Below, in pieces: positions 50,516 to 63,059 of a DNA stretch of 64,000 bases (positions within the stretch are counted from its first letter, which is position 1; the number at the start of each line of letters is the position of its first letter). This DNA is from Aphrophora alni (Eukaryota > Arthropoda > Insecta > Hemiptera > Aphrophoridae), in contig OY740774.1 of assembly GCA_963513935.1 (NCBI GenBank), positions 91,214,424 through 91,278,423 of the forward strand. Direction: 5' to 3'. The notes beneath the pieces are model-generated. The model was not told the origin of the DNA and ran no database searches. It saw nothing but the letters and a program-made list of their open reading frames with translations. Made by a program: the position numbers and the translations under genes.

Positions 50516-50525
50516 CCCCCCTTTT
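50516..50525 (-). promoter_or_regulatory. Polypurine tract AAAAGGGGGG before the 3' LTR
   Basis: The minus strand reads GTTCAAAAGGGGGGATAT and then the LTR start TGAGACGG. A purine run at this position primes plus-strand DNA synthesis in LTR retroelements. It fixes the orientation and the 3' end of element 2. Confidence 0.8.
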
Positions 50526-51641
50526 GAACTAAAATTTTCGGTTAAATGAAAAATTTCTATTTTTCATTTTTAAAAAGCTAAAATTTTTGTATTTAAACCC
50601 TTTTTGAACATTTCACATTTCTACTAACTAATTATCAATGTTTATATCAATTAAATCTTCTATCATCTTACTTTACCAAACATATATATCACAATGTATT
50701 ACTTTTCATTGCTATTCATGATATTTTACAACATTTTATTCAAATTCATCCTTAATTCATTATATCTACCATTTAAATATCTTCTCCATTATTCATCATC
50801 ATTAAATTTTATATAAAAACATAATAACATATACAAATTTATTTATATATTCAAAAACATCTCCTTTATCATTTCATATATTTATATATTCAAAAACATC
50901 TTATTTATTCATTGCACATATATTTAAAAAACATTTTATTAATTATTGCATATTATTTATTTTAAAACCATCATGTTGATCAATTTATACATATAAGCTT
51001 GTTCATTATTAGTTCATTTCTGTTCATTACAGCCGTTTCTCTAAACGTCTTTTATTCACTGTAAATAATCATATTAGACACACACAAAACACATTATACA
51101 TATATAAGGATCAATCCGTCTTATATTTACACCTAATTTTTCTCTGCTTTGGTTTAGTTAAACTATTTCTATATATTTGACCTGATAACTACAACGACTA
51201 TTCTCTATTGCAGTTAAAAGCACAAAAAAATCATTTATTTAACTTGAAAATATCTCTCATTAATAAAAAGAATACGGCACATTTACACGCTCATTCATTC
51301 TTACCCTCTGCCAATTTACATTGAAAGTTGTCGGTCAATGTTTGTTTGTTTAGGAGCGTCCGGTATCCACTTCTCCTCCCGTCCATCCTGGTGTTTACGC
51401 AGCTGTCCATAACGGATATGCATTACCGCTATCTCTCAACCTTGCACGCTCAGGAATTTGTACAAGTTTTTTCCGGTTCGCCACTGACCTACCCCCACAC
51501 TTCCTCGTAACCAGCTGACTTGCCGTTATCTCTTTCAATATTAATTTATTCTATACATATTTTTATTTCACTAACTCTAACATTTTAAATTTTATAATTA
51601 CTCATGGAATTTTAATTATTTATGAATTTCTTCTAAGTCCT

Positions 51642-52196
51642 TCACATTTTATCCTTACTTTCCCTTCGAGCCTTTCTTTTTTTCATTTTACACTTCATAA
51701 ACTTCTTAAACCTTACTTTGGTCTGTCTGTATCCCCTCTCTCCTTGCTTTTTCCTTGGAATGTTCCGTCCATTTTGTTTCCGTTCGAAATCCTCCATTTT
51801 GATTGTCGCTTCCTTCTTCCTTACGCTTCTTACGTCGAATTTGTCTCGTCCAAGTTTTTGATCGATTTCGGAGTTATTATGCATGTCGTAGATTGTTATT
51901 TTATTACTTTCGTCGATTGTTGCCTTTGGCACATTATTATTTATTCTTCCTACCTTATTTCCCTTAATCTCCGCTTTTATAAGCTCTTCATCTATATTTA
52001 ATAATTGTTTACCTTTATCCTCCGCTTTCATAAGCTCTTCATCTATATCAAATAATGCATTTTTCCTCCTTGTCGTTTTATTTCTTGCACTTAACTTATT
52101 CCTCCGCTTTTGGTCACCATCGGTTTCGTCACAAATTGGTCTAGACACGTCCATAGCTTTCTGTTTTAGGTCCATAGGCATTTTGATGGCCAACAT
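51642..52196 (-). pseudogene. Basic C-terminal region after the protease, element 2
   Basis: A 184-codon open frame, rich in Lys, Arg, Asp and Asn, downstream of and overlapping the protease frame. It includes a repeated DIDEELMKAE / NIDEELIKAE block. No domain is recognised. About 1.1 kb of apparently non-coding DNA separates it from the polypurine tract, too little for reverse transcriptase plus integrase. It counts as the equivalent of 43320-44200 in element 1. Confidence 0.5.
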
Positions 52197-52877
52197 ACAA
52201 GCCCCTTTTTCTCGCTTGTCGAATTTGGGTCTCCGCTATTTGCAGCTGACGACTCCACCATTTTGTTCGTTTCGCCGCCATTTTGATGGAATTTCTGCGA
52301 TACATTTTTACCCAATCTTATTCTATTTTCCTTAAGAAAATCTACTACAATAAAATCATTTTCTTTCACCATTTGTAGGAAACCTTTCTCCATGTTAATA
52401 CGACTACGATATTTGCACATTATATCACATCCCATTATCATTTTGCTCTCTAGCCTTGGTACCACCATAAATATTCCTTTTATTATCTGGTTATTTATCC
52501 TAACTTCCAATAATGCTTGCAATTTAATCTTGGCTTTTTAGGGCCGTAACCCTTTCCGTGTTTACTACTGGTAATTCCATGATTTTACTGTTCCTGCACT
52601 TTAACACATTTTTATAAAAATCCTCTTGAACGAAAGACATTTGTGCTCCTGTGTCAATGGACATATTTACTTTAACATTTTCTACTTCTATTTCAATTTC
52701 CGGACATTTCTCGTACACTTCACTATTTAAATTTATATTGTCCCTTTCTTCCATTAACTCTTTTTTAATTTTAGTATTTAAAATCCCCAATTTAATTTTG
52801 TTTACATTCTGATCCCCCCTTTTATATTTGTTAAATTTGGTTTTATCTTCCATCTTAATTCCGTTTGCATTTTCCAA
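52166..52877 (-). pseudogene. pro: Retroviral-type aspartic protease, element 2
   Basis: The first frame (52877-52524) holds the catalytic SIDTGAQMSF motif. A frameshift near 52523 leads into the second frame (52522-52166) with the VVPRLESKMIMGCD block, equivalent to the ILGCNS block of element 1. One TAG also lies between the frameshift heptamer (52916) and the beginning of the open pro frame. The protease is therefore dead, unlike that of element 1. The order catalytic motif then hydrophobic-Gly motif fits the retropepsin fold. Confidence 0.75.
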
Positions 52878-52912
52878 TTTGCTCCAAAAGTTTTTCCTTG
52901 AGATCTCCTACT

Positions 52913-54319
52913 TTAGTTTTTTGCGACCTTAGGTGGGAATTTTTGGTTAGAAGGACCAGGGTTTTGAGGTGACTGAGGTTGTGGTTTATTTTGGGTTTGA
53001 CCATAGGATCGAGCGTTAGGGTTTTGGATAGGTTTTGAAAAGTCTTGATTCCTTTGCCTAAAATTTTGTTCTCGGTGTTGTCCGTCCCTTCTTTCGAAAC
53101 TTTCTGGTCGTCGAACTTCCCTTGTCATTCCGTCCACGTTCTCAATTGTCCTTAAAAACTTAATGGCATCTTCTAAATGCTCACTAGCCCTGCCAATGCA
53201 CGCTAATTGCACTTCTTTTTCGAAATGCCTCATTAGTTGGTATATTAGAAATTCTTCGGGAATTTTAGGCTCTAAATACTAGGCTATTCGCACCATCTTG
53301 CAAAAATAATCCACCCGGCTCATATTTCCATTAGGATTATACTTATGGTTTTCAATTTGGTTTCTTACTACTTGTTGAGTTTGATAACCCCAATAATGTT
53401 CCAAAAATAGTAATTTAAACTGGCTATATTCTTATGTATCGCGTTTGATTATCTCCCAACATTCCATTGCGGTTTCTTTCAATTTTTTCTCTACAATTTT
53501 TAACTTATGGTTTCCCTCCATAACGGGATTTATTTCCTGAAATAATTCCTCAACTTGTTTTAAAAATTGAACGGGATTATCCCTTGTATTTCCCCAAAAT
53601 TCTATGGTTTTTGTTTCCAAATTCGCCCTATCTAAATAAATTACGTTTTTCGCATTACCACCGGTTTCTTTTATTTTTGCTACTTCCCTAATTTTAACTT
53701 CTAATTTTTTAACTTTCTCCCCAATTTCATTAGTCGTATTTCCCTGTTCCTTTATACTGTCTGTCACTTTTTTAATTTCCCCTACGCACTCTTCCACTTT
53801 TTCTTCGCAAGCTTCTATTCGCCTAATATTTTCGGCCATATTATTGTCAATAGATTCCTTAATTTCTTCCATATATTTCCCTATTTCCTGTTTTCGAGTT
53901 TCTTCCCTTTGGATCCGTTTTGTTTCCATTTCTTCCTCTCTCTTTATTCTCCTGGCTTCTGCTTCTTCTCTTTCTTGCTTCCATCTTGCTTCCAATTCTT
54001 CTTCTCTCTTCATTTGCTTGGCTTCCATCTCCTCCTTTTCTTGTTTCCGTAATGCTTCCAATTCTTCTTTTTCTTGTTTCTGCTTGGCTTCCATCTCCTC
54101 CTTCTCCTGATTTCTCTCGATTCTTTCTTCTAATCTTCTCAACTTGTCCTCGTATTCCTTCTCCTTTTCTTTTCTCTGTTGTTCCGCTTTGTCCTGTTCC
54201 CTCTCTTGCTTTCTTCTTTCCTCCATTTGGTTCAAGTACGTCACCATTTTCTGCATCTCCGTCTCCGGTTCTTTTGAACCTTCCGTTTTTTCTGGATCTT
54301 TTGCTGGTCCCATTTTCAC
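52913..54319 (-). pseudogene. gag: Gag of LTR element 2, with two in-frame stops
   Basis: From an ATG near 54319 the frame encodes about 150 residues of E/K/R/Q-rich coiled coil (EELEA/EEMEA repeats) and a second helical segment. Then comes a capsid-like domain with TIEFWGNTRDNPVQF, ECWEII and HYWGYQTQQ, and a Pro/Gln/Asn-rich tail with PNARSYG. The frame stays the same from end to end, but a TAA (near 53432) and a TAG (near 53280) interrupt the capsid region. No zinc knuckle is present. It ends PKVAKN-stop on the slippery heptamer. Only the first part (295 codons) is open. Antisense frames across the coiled coil (53844-54399 plus) are shadows. Confidence 0.82.
52916..52922 (-). promoter_or_regulatory. 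-1 ribosomal frameshift heptamer A AAA AAC (element 2)
   Basis: In the gag frame the codons read GCA AAA AAC TAA. The protease frame is the -1 frame, as in element 1. Conservation of heptamer and adjacent stop between two diverged elements supports function in the ancestor. Confidence 0.7.
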
Positions 54320-54570
54320 TTCACTTATTTACTAGATTTTATTTAATTAAAAAATTTAAATTTCGGTTTAGTTTGGACTCTACTTTTAATTATTATTAGT
54401 TTTACAATTTGTTATAATTGTCGTTGTAATTACCAGCACAACTTATTACTAACACACATATACATATAAATTATATCAGAACTTAAGATATTCTCGTTCG
54501 TATGAAACACTAAAAAACTCAAAATTTTGAAAATTTGTTCCAAAACTTTGCTTTTTCGTGCTTCACGCTA

Positions 54571-54580
54571 TTGGGCGCCT
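54571..54580 (-). promoter_or_regulatory. Degenerate primer-binding site of element 2
   Basis: The minus strand reads GCGGCAAG then AGGCGCCCAA, two bases after the CA end of LTR-A at 54583. The T of TGGCGCC is changed and the GTGGGG part is lost. Confidence 0.55.
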
Positions 54581-54582
54581 CT

Positions 54583-57068
54583 TGCCGCGTACGTTCGGTC
54601 CCGTTCTTTTCGTTCGCTTTTTCGAAACGCCTATTGCCGGGTACCCTTTACTGACTTTCGCGAATTTATCTCGCTGTACTCACACCTCCGTAGGGCGAAC
54701 CACCTTTCTGCTAGGAACTTACGCGGGCAAGGCCAAGATGCTCACTTTTACTTTTTATGCAATCAAAGATATTGCAATACTTGGCTCTAGTAAGTATGAG
54801 CTTGTCCTCATAAACTTACTAATTTTTAATCTACGCAAAATTCCCTGAATTTTATCTCAAAGCTCGATTATTTGACTCTTTCTCTAAAGTAACACTCTCT
54901 TTCTCTGGGGAAGTGCCTTTTGGGAGAAATCGGCTCTTAAGTTCTGATAATAACTTGTTTAAAATTTCAAAATATATTCAACCAGAGCACACATAAAATA
55001 TTTATCATAGACAAGGTTATTTGCATGTACAGATGGATAAATAGAAAACACAACAAATTTTAGAAATGAATTACGTATATAATCTTTCTTTTCAAACAAT
55101 TAAAAAAGCAATTTCAAAATTTATCTGACAACAAAGTTGATTAAACAACAACAAAACAATTTAAATATTTCACAAAATAAAAATAGAATATTTCTTATTT
55201 GCTATACAAAATAAAAACGCTAGACTTTTCAGACAGAACCACAGACATTTTTTTCTGTACTGAAAAAGTCGTATTTAATTATTATTATCTATAACACCAA
55301 AGCAGAAATTTATAAAAATGAATTTAGTTTTTATTTATTCCCCAAATGAAGTTATATTTAAAATGAAGTTAATATTTGCGAATTATTTCTTTATGATACC
55401 TCCACACTTTAATTGAAGTTCTTGTTGATATTGAAGTTAGTTGTTTAATTTAGCTAATGTTGATGCGATGTCTTCAATCCAAATCCTAGAGACTGCAAGA
55501 TAGTTGAATGCAGGTCTCGAATTCAATCTGCTAAGTTGCTTTGAAGTTCGAAATGAGTAGAAATTTTTCTAAGTCTAATTTAGTAGAGTGACAATTATTG
55601 TACTTTCCTCTCAGCTCGGAGTCTGCTGCCAAAGATACGTCTTCCTCGCGTCGATTCCTTTAAAAGATTACCCGTCTTGCGACGGATAAATTGTGGTCTC
55701 CGTTTCTGTGGGAAACTTCCCACAAAAGGGAACCAATTTTTCTCCGTTTCGAAGAGAAAGTTATTTCTTCCTTTTAAGTATTTTCAGTCCCTTTTGGTCT
55801 GAAATTGTTACACTATATATTTAATTAATCATAGTTTTTATCTACTGAATAGTTTTCTTCCTTTGTTTTCCATTAAAACACCTTTTAAATGATAATTCAC
55901 TGTTTTTATTATTCAGTGTTATCTGTGTTCTAAGTTGGCATTGCAGGGTCCAACCGCTGTACTCAGACAGAAAGGTGCGTGCGTCACTCGACATGTATTT
56001 TCCTGAAAATTTCAATTTTAGACATTTTTTCGTTCAACCCGCTATAACTTTAGAACGGCCTGTCCGATCATCAAGTTCCTTTCGAATTCTTCTTCCTTTC
56101 CATCTTGTGGGTCTTGTGGAACTTGATTCGTCGTCCTAGTACGCTTCGTTCGCGAGTTATCGCACTTTTTTTGAAAGTCGGATTTTCTTCTTTTGAACTT
56201 TTGAAAAAAGTCCTTTTTCAAAATTCTTTTGACGTAATTTTCTTCCTCTTCTAGGATGACGAAAAGATCTGTTTGTACTTTTTACGTTGCTCGCTTGGTT
56301 CTCGAGTTATACGTCCTTGAATTTCCAAAGTTTTTGTCGTTATGTTTATTGTTCATAAACCCCCCCATTATATATTATTATCTCTGCTTTGTTGTTTTAC
56401 AATTCTACATGCTAGATATACATAGTTACATAGTTATATATCCCCTTTAACTTTAAATTTAACCGCTTTTGGGCTTTAAAGTTTTACTTTTTGTAATTAT
56501 GATATCTCCTTCATTTTAATTTGAAATTTGAATCTAAGTACATATTATTGTTCCCTATTGTAGTCTCTTCAATTGTAGTTATTATTATTTTTTAATATAT
56601 CGCCCCTCCAACTCAAAAATTCCAAAAACTCCCTAAGAATGACTTTCTAAGTCCATTCTCGCCTGTTTATTATTGTTATTTCATATTTTTTATTTGTGAT
56701 TATTGTTAGTTCCCCTCTTAGTTATGACTCTACGTTTTTTGAATTTTGAATTTAACTTTTTTCCAAATTTTAGGTTTTTGAGCCCCTATAAAAACTTAAA
56801 TAACTTTTTTGTTTTATCTCATTCTAAATTTATTTGTTGATATTATTGATCGGTTGACTCTACTGAATATTTATTTATATTAATAATTTAGTTTTTTAAT
56901 AAAATAGGAACGAGGCAAATTGACATTTCCTGTTCAAGCACGCAGTTTTGCACCTGAGCTGGCGTGACGTCATCGCCCCACCTAGCCTCCACTCTACAAG
57001 GTTTTAGCGCGGGAATTTAACTCGCTTTAAATTGGACTTGAGACTAGTGACTCTTGTCAAACCGTCTC

Positions 57069-57069
<1 letters not shown>
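54583..57069 (-). mobile_element. LTR-A copy 2 (5' LTR of gag-pro element 2), 2,487 bp
   Basis: Starts TGAGACGG at 57069 and ends CA at 54583. Near its start it contains TGACGTCA (56965-56972) and GCGCGGGAA (57007-57015). Frames inside (54527-54848, 56256-56450) are not conserved as protein. Confidence 0.82.
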
Positions 57070-57320
<251 letters not shown>

Positions 57321-57352
57321 CACGCTACGCTCGGGGTCGTTGGGTTCGTCTT

Positions 57353-57371
57353 GCCCCACGTTGGAACGCCA
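57353..57371 (-). promoter_or_regulatory. Primer-binding site next to LTR-A copy 3
   Basis: The minus strand reads TGGCGTTCCAACGTGGGGC, two bases after the CA end at 57374. After it come about 35 bp of leader ending GTGGCAG and then (TG)n. Confidence 0.7.
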
Positions 57372-57373
57372 CT

Positions 57374-59895
57374 TGCCACGCTACGCTTGGTCCCGTAGGG
57401 TTCGTGCCCCACTCTCTCTTCACGAATTTAAGATTCTTTGTTCCCTTTTTGGAACACTATTTATCACGAACTCTTAAACTCGCTGTACGATCACCACCGA
57501 CTGGGCGAACCACCTTTCTTCTCAGAGCAAGCGCGGGCAAGGCCAAGATGCTCACTTTTACCTTTTTGAATCAAAGATTTTGCAACTCTTGGCTATAATA
57601 AGTATGAGCTTGTCCTCATAAACTTACTAACTTTTAATTTACGCAAAATTCCCTGAATTTTATCTCAATGCTCGATTATTTGACTCTTTCTTAAGATTAA
57701 CACTCTCTCTCTCCAAGGTCGTGCCTTTTGGGAGAAATCGGCTCTTAAGTTCTGATGATAACTTTTAAAAATTTTCAAATTATATTACCAGAGCACACAC
57801 ACATAAGATTTATATTTAAACAAGGTTAATAGCATATACAGAATGGATATATATTGAAAACACAACAAAATTTAGAAATGAATTATTTATATATATTCTT
57901 TTCTCTTTTGCACAGAAAAAATGTTAAATTTATAAACTTTTTTAATAACACCAAACAATTTGATTAAACAACAACACAACTATTTATTTATTTGACAAAA
58001 TTTATCAATGTAAGATTTTCTATATCCTAAACAAAATAAAAACGCTTGACTTTTCAGACAGAACCACAAACAGTTTTTCCTGTACTGAAAAAGTCGTATT
58101 TAATTATTAATTATTTTCAACACCAAAGCAGAGGTTAAAAAATGAATTTAATTTTTAATAATTCCCCTAATGACGTTATATTTGAAATGAAGTTAATATT
58201 TGCGAATTATTCCTTAAGTATAAGATACCTTCACACTTTATTAGAAGTTCTAGTTGGATTTGGAATTTGTTGTATAATTAGGCTGATGTTGATTTGATGT
58301 TTTCGACCCAGAGTCTGTAAGCTGCTATGTAGTTGAATGCTGGTCTCGAATTCTTCTAAGTTGCCTTGAAGTTCGGTTAGAGTTGAATTTATTCTAAGTC
58401 CAGTTAAGTAGAGTGACAGTTGAATTTTCCTCTCAGCTCAGAGTCGGTTGCAGAAGAAACGTCCACTTCGCGTCGATTCCAAATCAAAAGTACCCGTCTT
58501 TCAACGGATAAAGTGCGGTCTCCCTTTCAGTGGGAATTAATCCCCTTCTTGGAGCCAATTTTCCTCCCTTTTAGGGAAAAAGGTATTTTCTTCATATTAT
58601 GTGTTTTCAGGCCCTTTTGGTCTGAAATATTTACACTATATATTTTATTAGTCATATTTTTTGACTAATGAACAGTTCTCTTCCTTTATTATTAATTAAA
58701 ACACCTTTTAATTAATAATTTATTGTATTTCTTCTTCAACGTTATCTGTGATCCAAGTTGGCAATATGATGTTTCTGACTTTAGACTCCGGTTGAGGATG
58801 CGCGCGCCACTTTTCATGTTTTTGCATGAAAATTTCTACTTTGGTCGTTTTTTCGTTCAACTCGCTGTAACATTCGAACGATCGAACCGATTTTAAAGTT
58901 CCTTTCGGATTCTTCTTCCTTTCCATCTTGTATGTCTTGTGGAACTTGATTCATCGCTCTACTGCGCTTCGTTCGCGAGTTATCGCCCTTTTCCCGAAAT
59001 TCGAATTTTCTCCTTTTCAAATTTTGAGATAAGTCCTTTCTCAAAATTATTTTGACGAAATCTTGTTCCTCTTCTACTACGACGAAAAACTCTGTTTGTA
59101 CTTTTCACATAACTCGTTTGGTTCTCGTGTTATACGTCCTTGAAGTCCTAAAGTTTGTGTCGTATAAGTTTTTGTTCATAAAAACCCCCCCATTATATAT
59201 TATTACTTCTGCTTTGATGTTTTACAATTTTACATACTAGATAGCTATAATTACAATCTTATTTTACCCCTTTAACTTTTAATTTAACCGCTTTTGGGCT
59301 TTAAAGTTTTACGTTTTGTAATTATTATATCTCCCTTATTTTATTCTCAAATTTGATTCTAAGTACATATTATTGTGCCCTATTGTGGTCTCTACAATAG
59401 TACTTATTATTATTTTTTAAATAATCCCCCCTTCAACTCAAAAATTCCAAAAAAACTCCCCAAGAATGACTTTCTAAGTCCATTTTCACCTGTTAATTAT
59501 TATTAATTCATATTTTTTATTTATTATTATTATTAGTTCCCCTCTGAGTTATGACTCTACGTTTTTTGAATTTTGACTTTAAGTTTTTTCCAAATTTTAG
59601 GTTTTTGAGCCCCTATAAAAACTTGAATAACTTTTTTGTTTCAATTGCTTTTAAATTTATTTTTCGATATTATTAATCGGTTGATTCTACTGAACATTAA
59701 TTTATTTTAATAATTTAGTATTTTAATAAAATAAGAAACAAGTCAGAGCGACTGTACACGAACCAACATGAAATGTTCAACACCTGTTGCCGTGACGTCA
59801 TCGTTCCTCCTCGTCCCCCATCTACATGGCTTTATCGCGGGAATTTAAACTGTTTTAAATTGGCTTGAGACTTTTGGCTTTTCCCAAACCGTCTC

Positions 59896-59896
<1 letters not shown>
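57374..59896 (-). mobile_element. LTR-A copy 3, 2,523 bp
   Basis: Collinear with copy 2: TGAGACGG at 59896, TCGCGGGAA near 59835-59843, TGACGTCA at 59793-59800, the GTTTTTGAGCCCC block near 59600-59618 and the GGCAAGGCCAAGATGCTCAC block near 57536. It is more diverged from copy 1 than copy 2 is. Confidence 0.82.
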
Positions 59897-59959
<63 letters not shown>

Positions 59960-59965
59960 CTCACA

Positions 59966-60058
<93 letters not shown>

Positions 60059-60070
60059 ACACACACACAC
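59897..60070. repeat. (CA)n tract of about 170 bp
   Basis: CA dinucleotides with a few interruptions, abutting the start of LTR-A copy 3, as the tract at 57071 abuts copy 2. Confidence 0.95.
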
Positions 60071-62549
60071 ATATATTTCAACGCTACCTGCCCTTTACGT
60101 AGGGCGCCGATTCTTCAACGATCCCTTTATTATCTCTATACTTCTTCATTTTGCGAGCCAAGTCATCAAAGGGTTCTTTTTACCCACGTTGACAGCGCCA
60201 ATTTTTTAACAGGTATGTTGAGAATAAGTTATTATTTATTTAACTCAAACAAGTTTAAATATTTTTTTTGGTTGGAATCTTATCAAAAACATACAAATTA
60301 TGATATTAAAAATTATTTCTTTAAAACTATAAGGCAAAACAAATATTGATTTTACTTTAATTGATTCTGATATACTTAATTATTACTATTTAACTTTTTA
60401 TTAAATTTCTCAAAGTTATTCTGAAGTTAATTATAAATTATTTATTTTAATAAAAGACTTTACTTAACTTAACACCCTATCTAACCCAGTATGAAAATAA
60501 ATTTAAATGAATTTAATCAGGGAAATTTTTACTTGGGACTAACGTATGTACGCTTTTTACCGACCTTTTTAACACTTGATTGTTGCTGTCGCTTCTGTTT
60601 TGATGACGTCAGCAGTTGTAGTATGTAGACGGCCAATTTTACTCTCTGGAGAGATGTCCAGAGTCTGATGTCGTTTCTTTTGTCGTGTTGGCAGGTGTGG
60701 TGGTGTTGCTGAGTACCTATGCTGTCTGTTGATTTACAGATGTCGGATGCTGCAATTAAAGTTGTCCTCTAATGGTGATTTAAGATGATCTGTGATTTTC
60801 CCGGGTTGATTCCTTCCCTTTTCCTGTTGTTTAGAAGCTCATGGTATTGAAGATCGCCAGTAGAAATCCAGAAGTCCAGAATGAAGTTGCTTTGCTACAT
60901 TTAAATAAAATATGTCGACATTTTTGCTAAACTTTTCTAAGTCCCTTTTTCAGTGTTAGAATATTTTACTGTTTAAAATTTATACTTGAGCTAAGCAGCG
61001 TAGAGACTATCCGTCGATATTTTGATGAAGAACAAGATCAAGATGAAATCTAGAAGATGAATTTGAAGAATAGAATGTAATTTTAAGAAAGAATGTATCG
61101 CTCCCTTGAAGCGGTGGGTTATATACCCCTGTTTGAAACTAGATTCAATGCCAACCCTACTTGCTAGGCACTATGAATTTTTCTTATTTAGATATCCCAT
61201 TTTCCGGGATTTTCTGACTCTAGTTACTTTTCCTCGTCGTTTACTTTTTAATTGGAATTTTTGAAATTTTTATTCTATTAATTTTTATTAGTTCAATTGT
61301 TTTCACCGTGTAATCTCGTATCAACAGTTGGTAGCGTAGTTGTCTGATCTCTGATTCGTCCGCCCTTCCCTTCGAATTGTTATCTAGCCTCGCTAATTTG
61401 TTCTATTGTCTTCCTTGTTCTTCGCTGTAACTTTTTTCGGCGTCGTCTGATTTTCCCGCGAGTCGACTTTCCTGGAAGTATTCGTTTTCTTCTATCCGGT
61501 CGATTTGAGTGGTTGTTCTACTCCTTTGCGTTCGCGAGTTTTTCAAGCGTTTGTTTTTCACATTTCGTTTCCCGGAAAAATCTGTGGATTTTAGTTTTGC
61601 CGGATTTTCCTTTTGACACTTTCTAGTCCTGTTAAAGGTAACACACTGGCCGATATTTCTTTAATTTTGCTAGGTTTTTTCTTGGTGTTTTGTTTTAGGG
61701 ATTTCTACGGTTTTTCTCTTTTCTTTGGGCTATTTAATTTCCCGAAATTTATTAATCATACTGAATGTTTCTTACATTTCTAATAAGATAATAACCTACT
61801 CTTTATTATAATGTATTTAAAACTATGAATTAACTTTCTATATTACTTTAAAGGTGTGAATTATATCACCCTTTCATTTTAATTATTTTTTCAAAATTTT
61901 ACTATATTTTATAATAAAACTTTTTACTCTCTATAACTTCTTTTACTTGGATTTTTTAAAACTTTATTTTTCTATACTTTATTAAAGTCTAAACTTTAAT
62001 ATCTTAACTAACTTTTTAAATATGCAATTTTTGCATATACCTTATTTAACGTTTATTTTAAGCCTTTCTTTGTAGGACCTAAAAACTGTTTTTTTTTTCA
62101 TTTTGAGCAAATTTGAACTTTTCCTATAACTTTGATCTTTAATTACATAAGAACTACTTTATATTTTGAATTACAAATATTAAAGCCCACACTTGCGTGT
62201 TTAGAGCAATATGTTTCCCTGAATATAACTTAAATACATAATATTCCCGTTTTCTGTTATCCCCCAGGAAATCAGATTGAAAAAGCTTAAGTTAATTTTC
62301 CAGTTTGGGCAGGCATAGTTACAAGGTCACCTTGTCTCTAGAGACCGCTGGTTGGCATCTACCTGTCTTGTGACCGTCAACGTTTTCAAACCGCTGGAAG
62401 CTCAGAAAAATCGAATTTTGCAAAATTAATTGCACATCCCGAAGTTCTAGGAATTACAACGTGTTTTTACCGTTGAAATATATATAAATTTATACTTCAC
62501 TTATCGTATCACGACACTTAGGATGCGCATCATATCGATGTCCTAGGAC
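60071..62549 (-). mobile_element. Further LTR-like segment with primer-site-like sequence
   Basis: On the minus strand TTGGCGCTGTCAACGTGGGT (about 60209-60190) resembles the other primer sites, and the leader between it and the (TG)n contains GGCAGGTAGCGTTG. By analogy the DNA to the right, up to the right TIR, may be an LTR of a related element, but no second copy is in the window. TTTCGGCGTCGTCTGATTTTCCCGCG near 61435 resembles the style of the LTR-A interior only loosely. No gene is seen. Confidence 0.4.
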
Positions 62550-62619
62550 AACGCGTTAGTGTTAAAAAAAAAAGTCACCTGGCAGAAACCATATAAGGTA
62601 ATTCAATTGTTAGTTAAAA
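62550..62619 (-). repeat. Right inverted repeat of the 29.7 kb insertion
   Basis: AACGCGTTAGTGTT ... AAGTCACCTGGCAGAAACCATATAAGGTAATTC ... GTTAAAA is the near reverse complement of 32961-33030. Confidence 0.85.
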
Positions 62620-62890
62620 AATGTTGGTTTAAATTATTAAAATGGAATACCACCAAGCATCTGCGGTGTTTAGCATCAATAGTTTATAAGATTTGCATAT
62701 TATTTCTTCACTTTTATTTGTGATATTGTAATACTAATATTATTCGTGATAATCTGACTGAAACGAAGATCGGTTACTGCAAACAAACTAACTTGTCAAT
62801 TCTCTCCCACCAAAACCATGTTTATTATTTATATGTCAGATATAGAAATTGTTATTTTTAATTTAGAATATGGATATAAAAGTTACTTAC

Positions 62891-62986
62891 CACACAACCA
62901 CTAGGATAGCATTTGGTTGTCACTTCCCTGATGTGACAAAGAATAAAGCATACCATCAAGAATAGACAAAGAGGTTTCACCATCAT
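62891..62986 (-). CDS. Secreted cystine-knot peptide gene 2, exon 1 (signal peptide)
   Basis: Thirty-two codons from the outer of two adjacent ATGs to a GTAAGTAAC donor. The signal peptide differs from gene 1 at one of the first 20 residues (core LCLFLMVCFILC). The following residues carry the first knot Cys and one additional Cys four residues later, absent from gene 1. Phase 0 matches exon 2 at 31581. The intron is now 31,309 bp long; without the insertion it would be about 1,627 bp, equal to gene 1. Confidence 0.72.
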
Positions 62987-63019
62987 GTTTGCTGTTCTTT
63001 ATTCACTTGAGTCAGTAAG

Positions 63020-63059
63020 ACTGAAGTATTTATTTTAAGCCACGAGTATCACTTATATA
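63020..63059 (-). promoter_or_regulatory. TATA box and initiator of ICK gene 2
   Basis: The minus strand reads TATATAA at 63059-63053 and ACTTCAGTC with the arthropod initiator core TCAGT at 63024-63020. The spacing of about 37 nt is slightly long for a TATA-Inr pair. The predicted leader is about 35 nt before the ATG. In gene 1 the initiator is kept and the TATA box is changed. Confidence 0.5.

Noticed and set aside
53844..54399. Plus-strand frames opposite the gag coiled coil
   Set aside because: The Ser/Phe/Leu-rich sequence is the complement of the Glu/Lys-rich coiled coil. No independent support.
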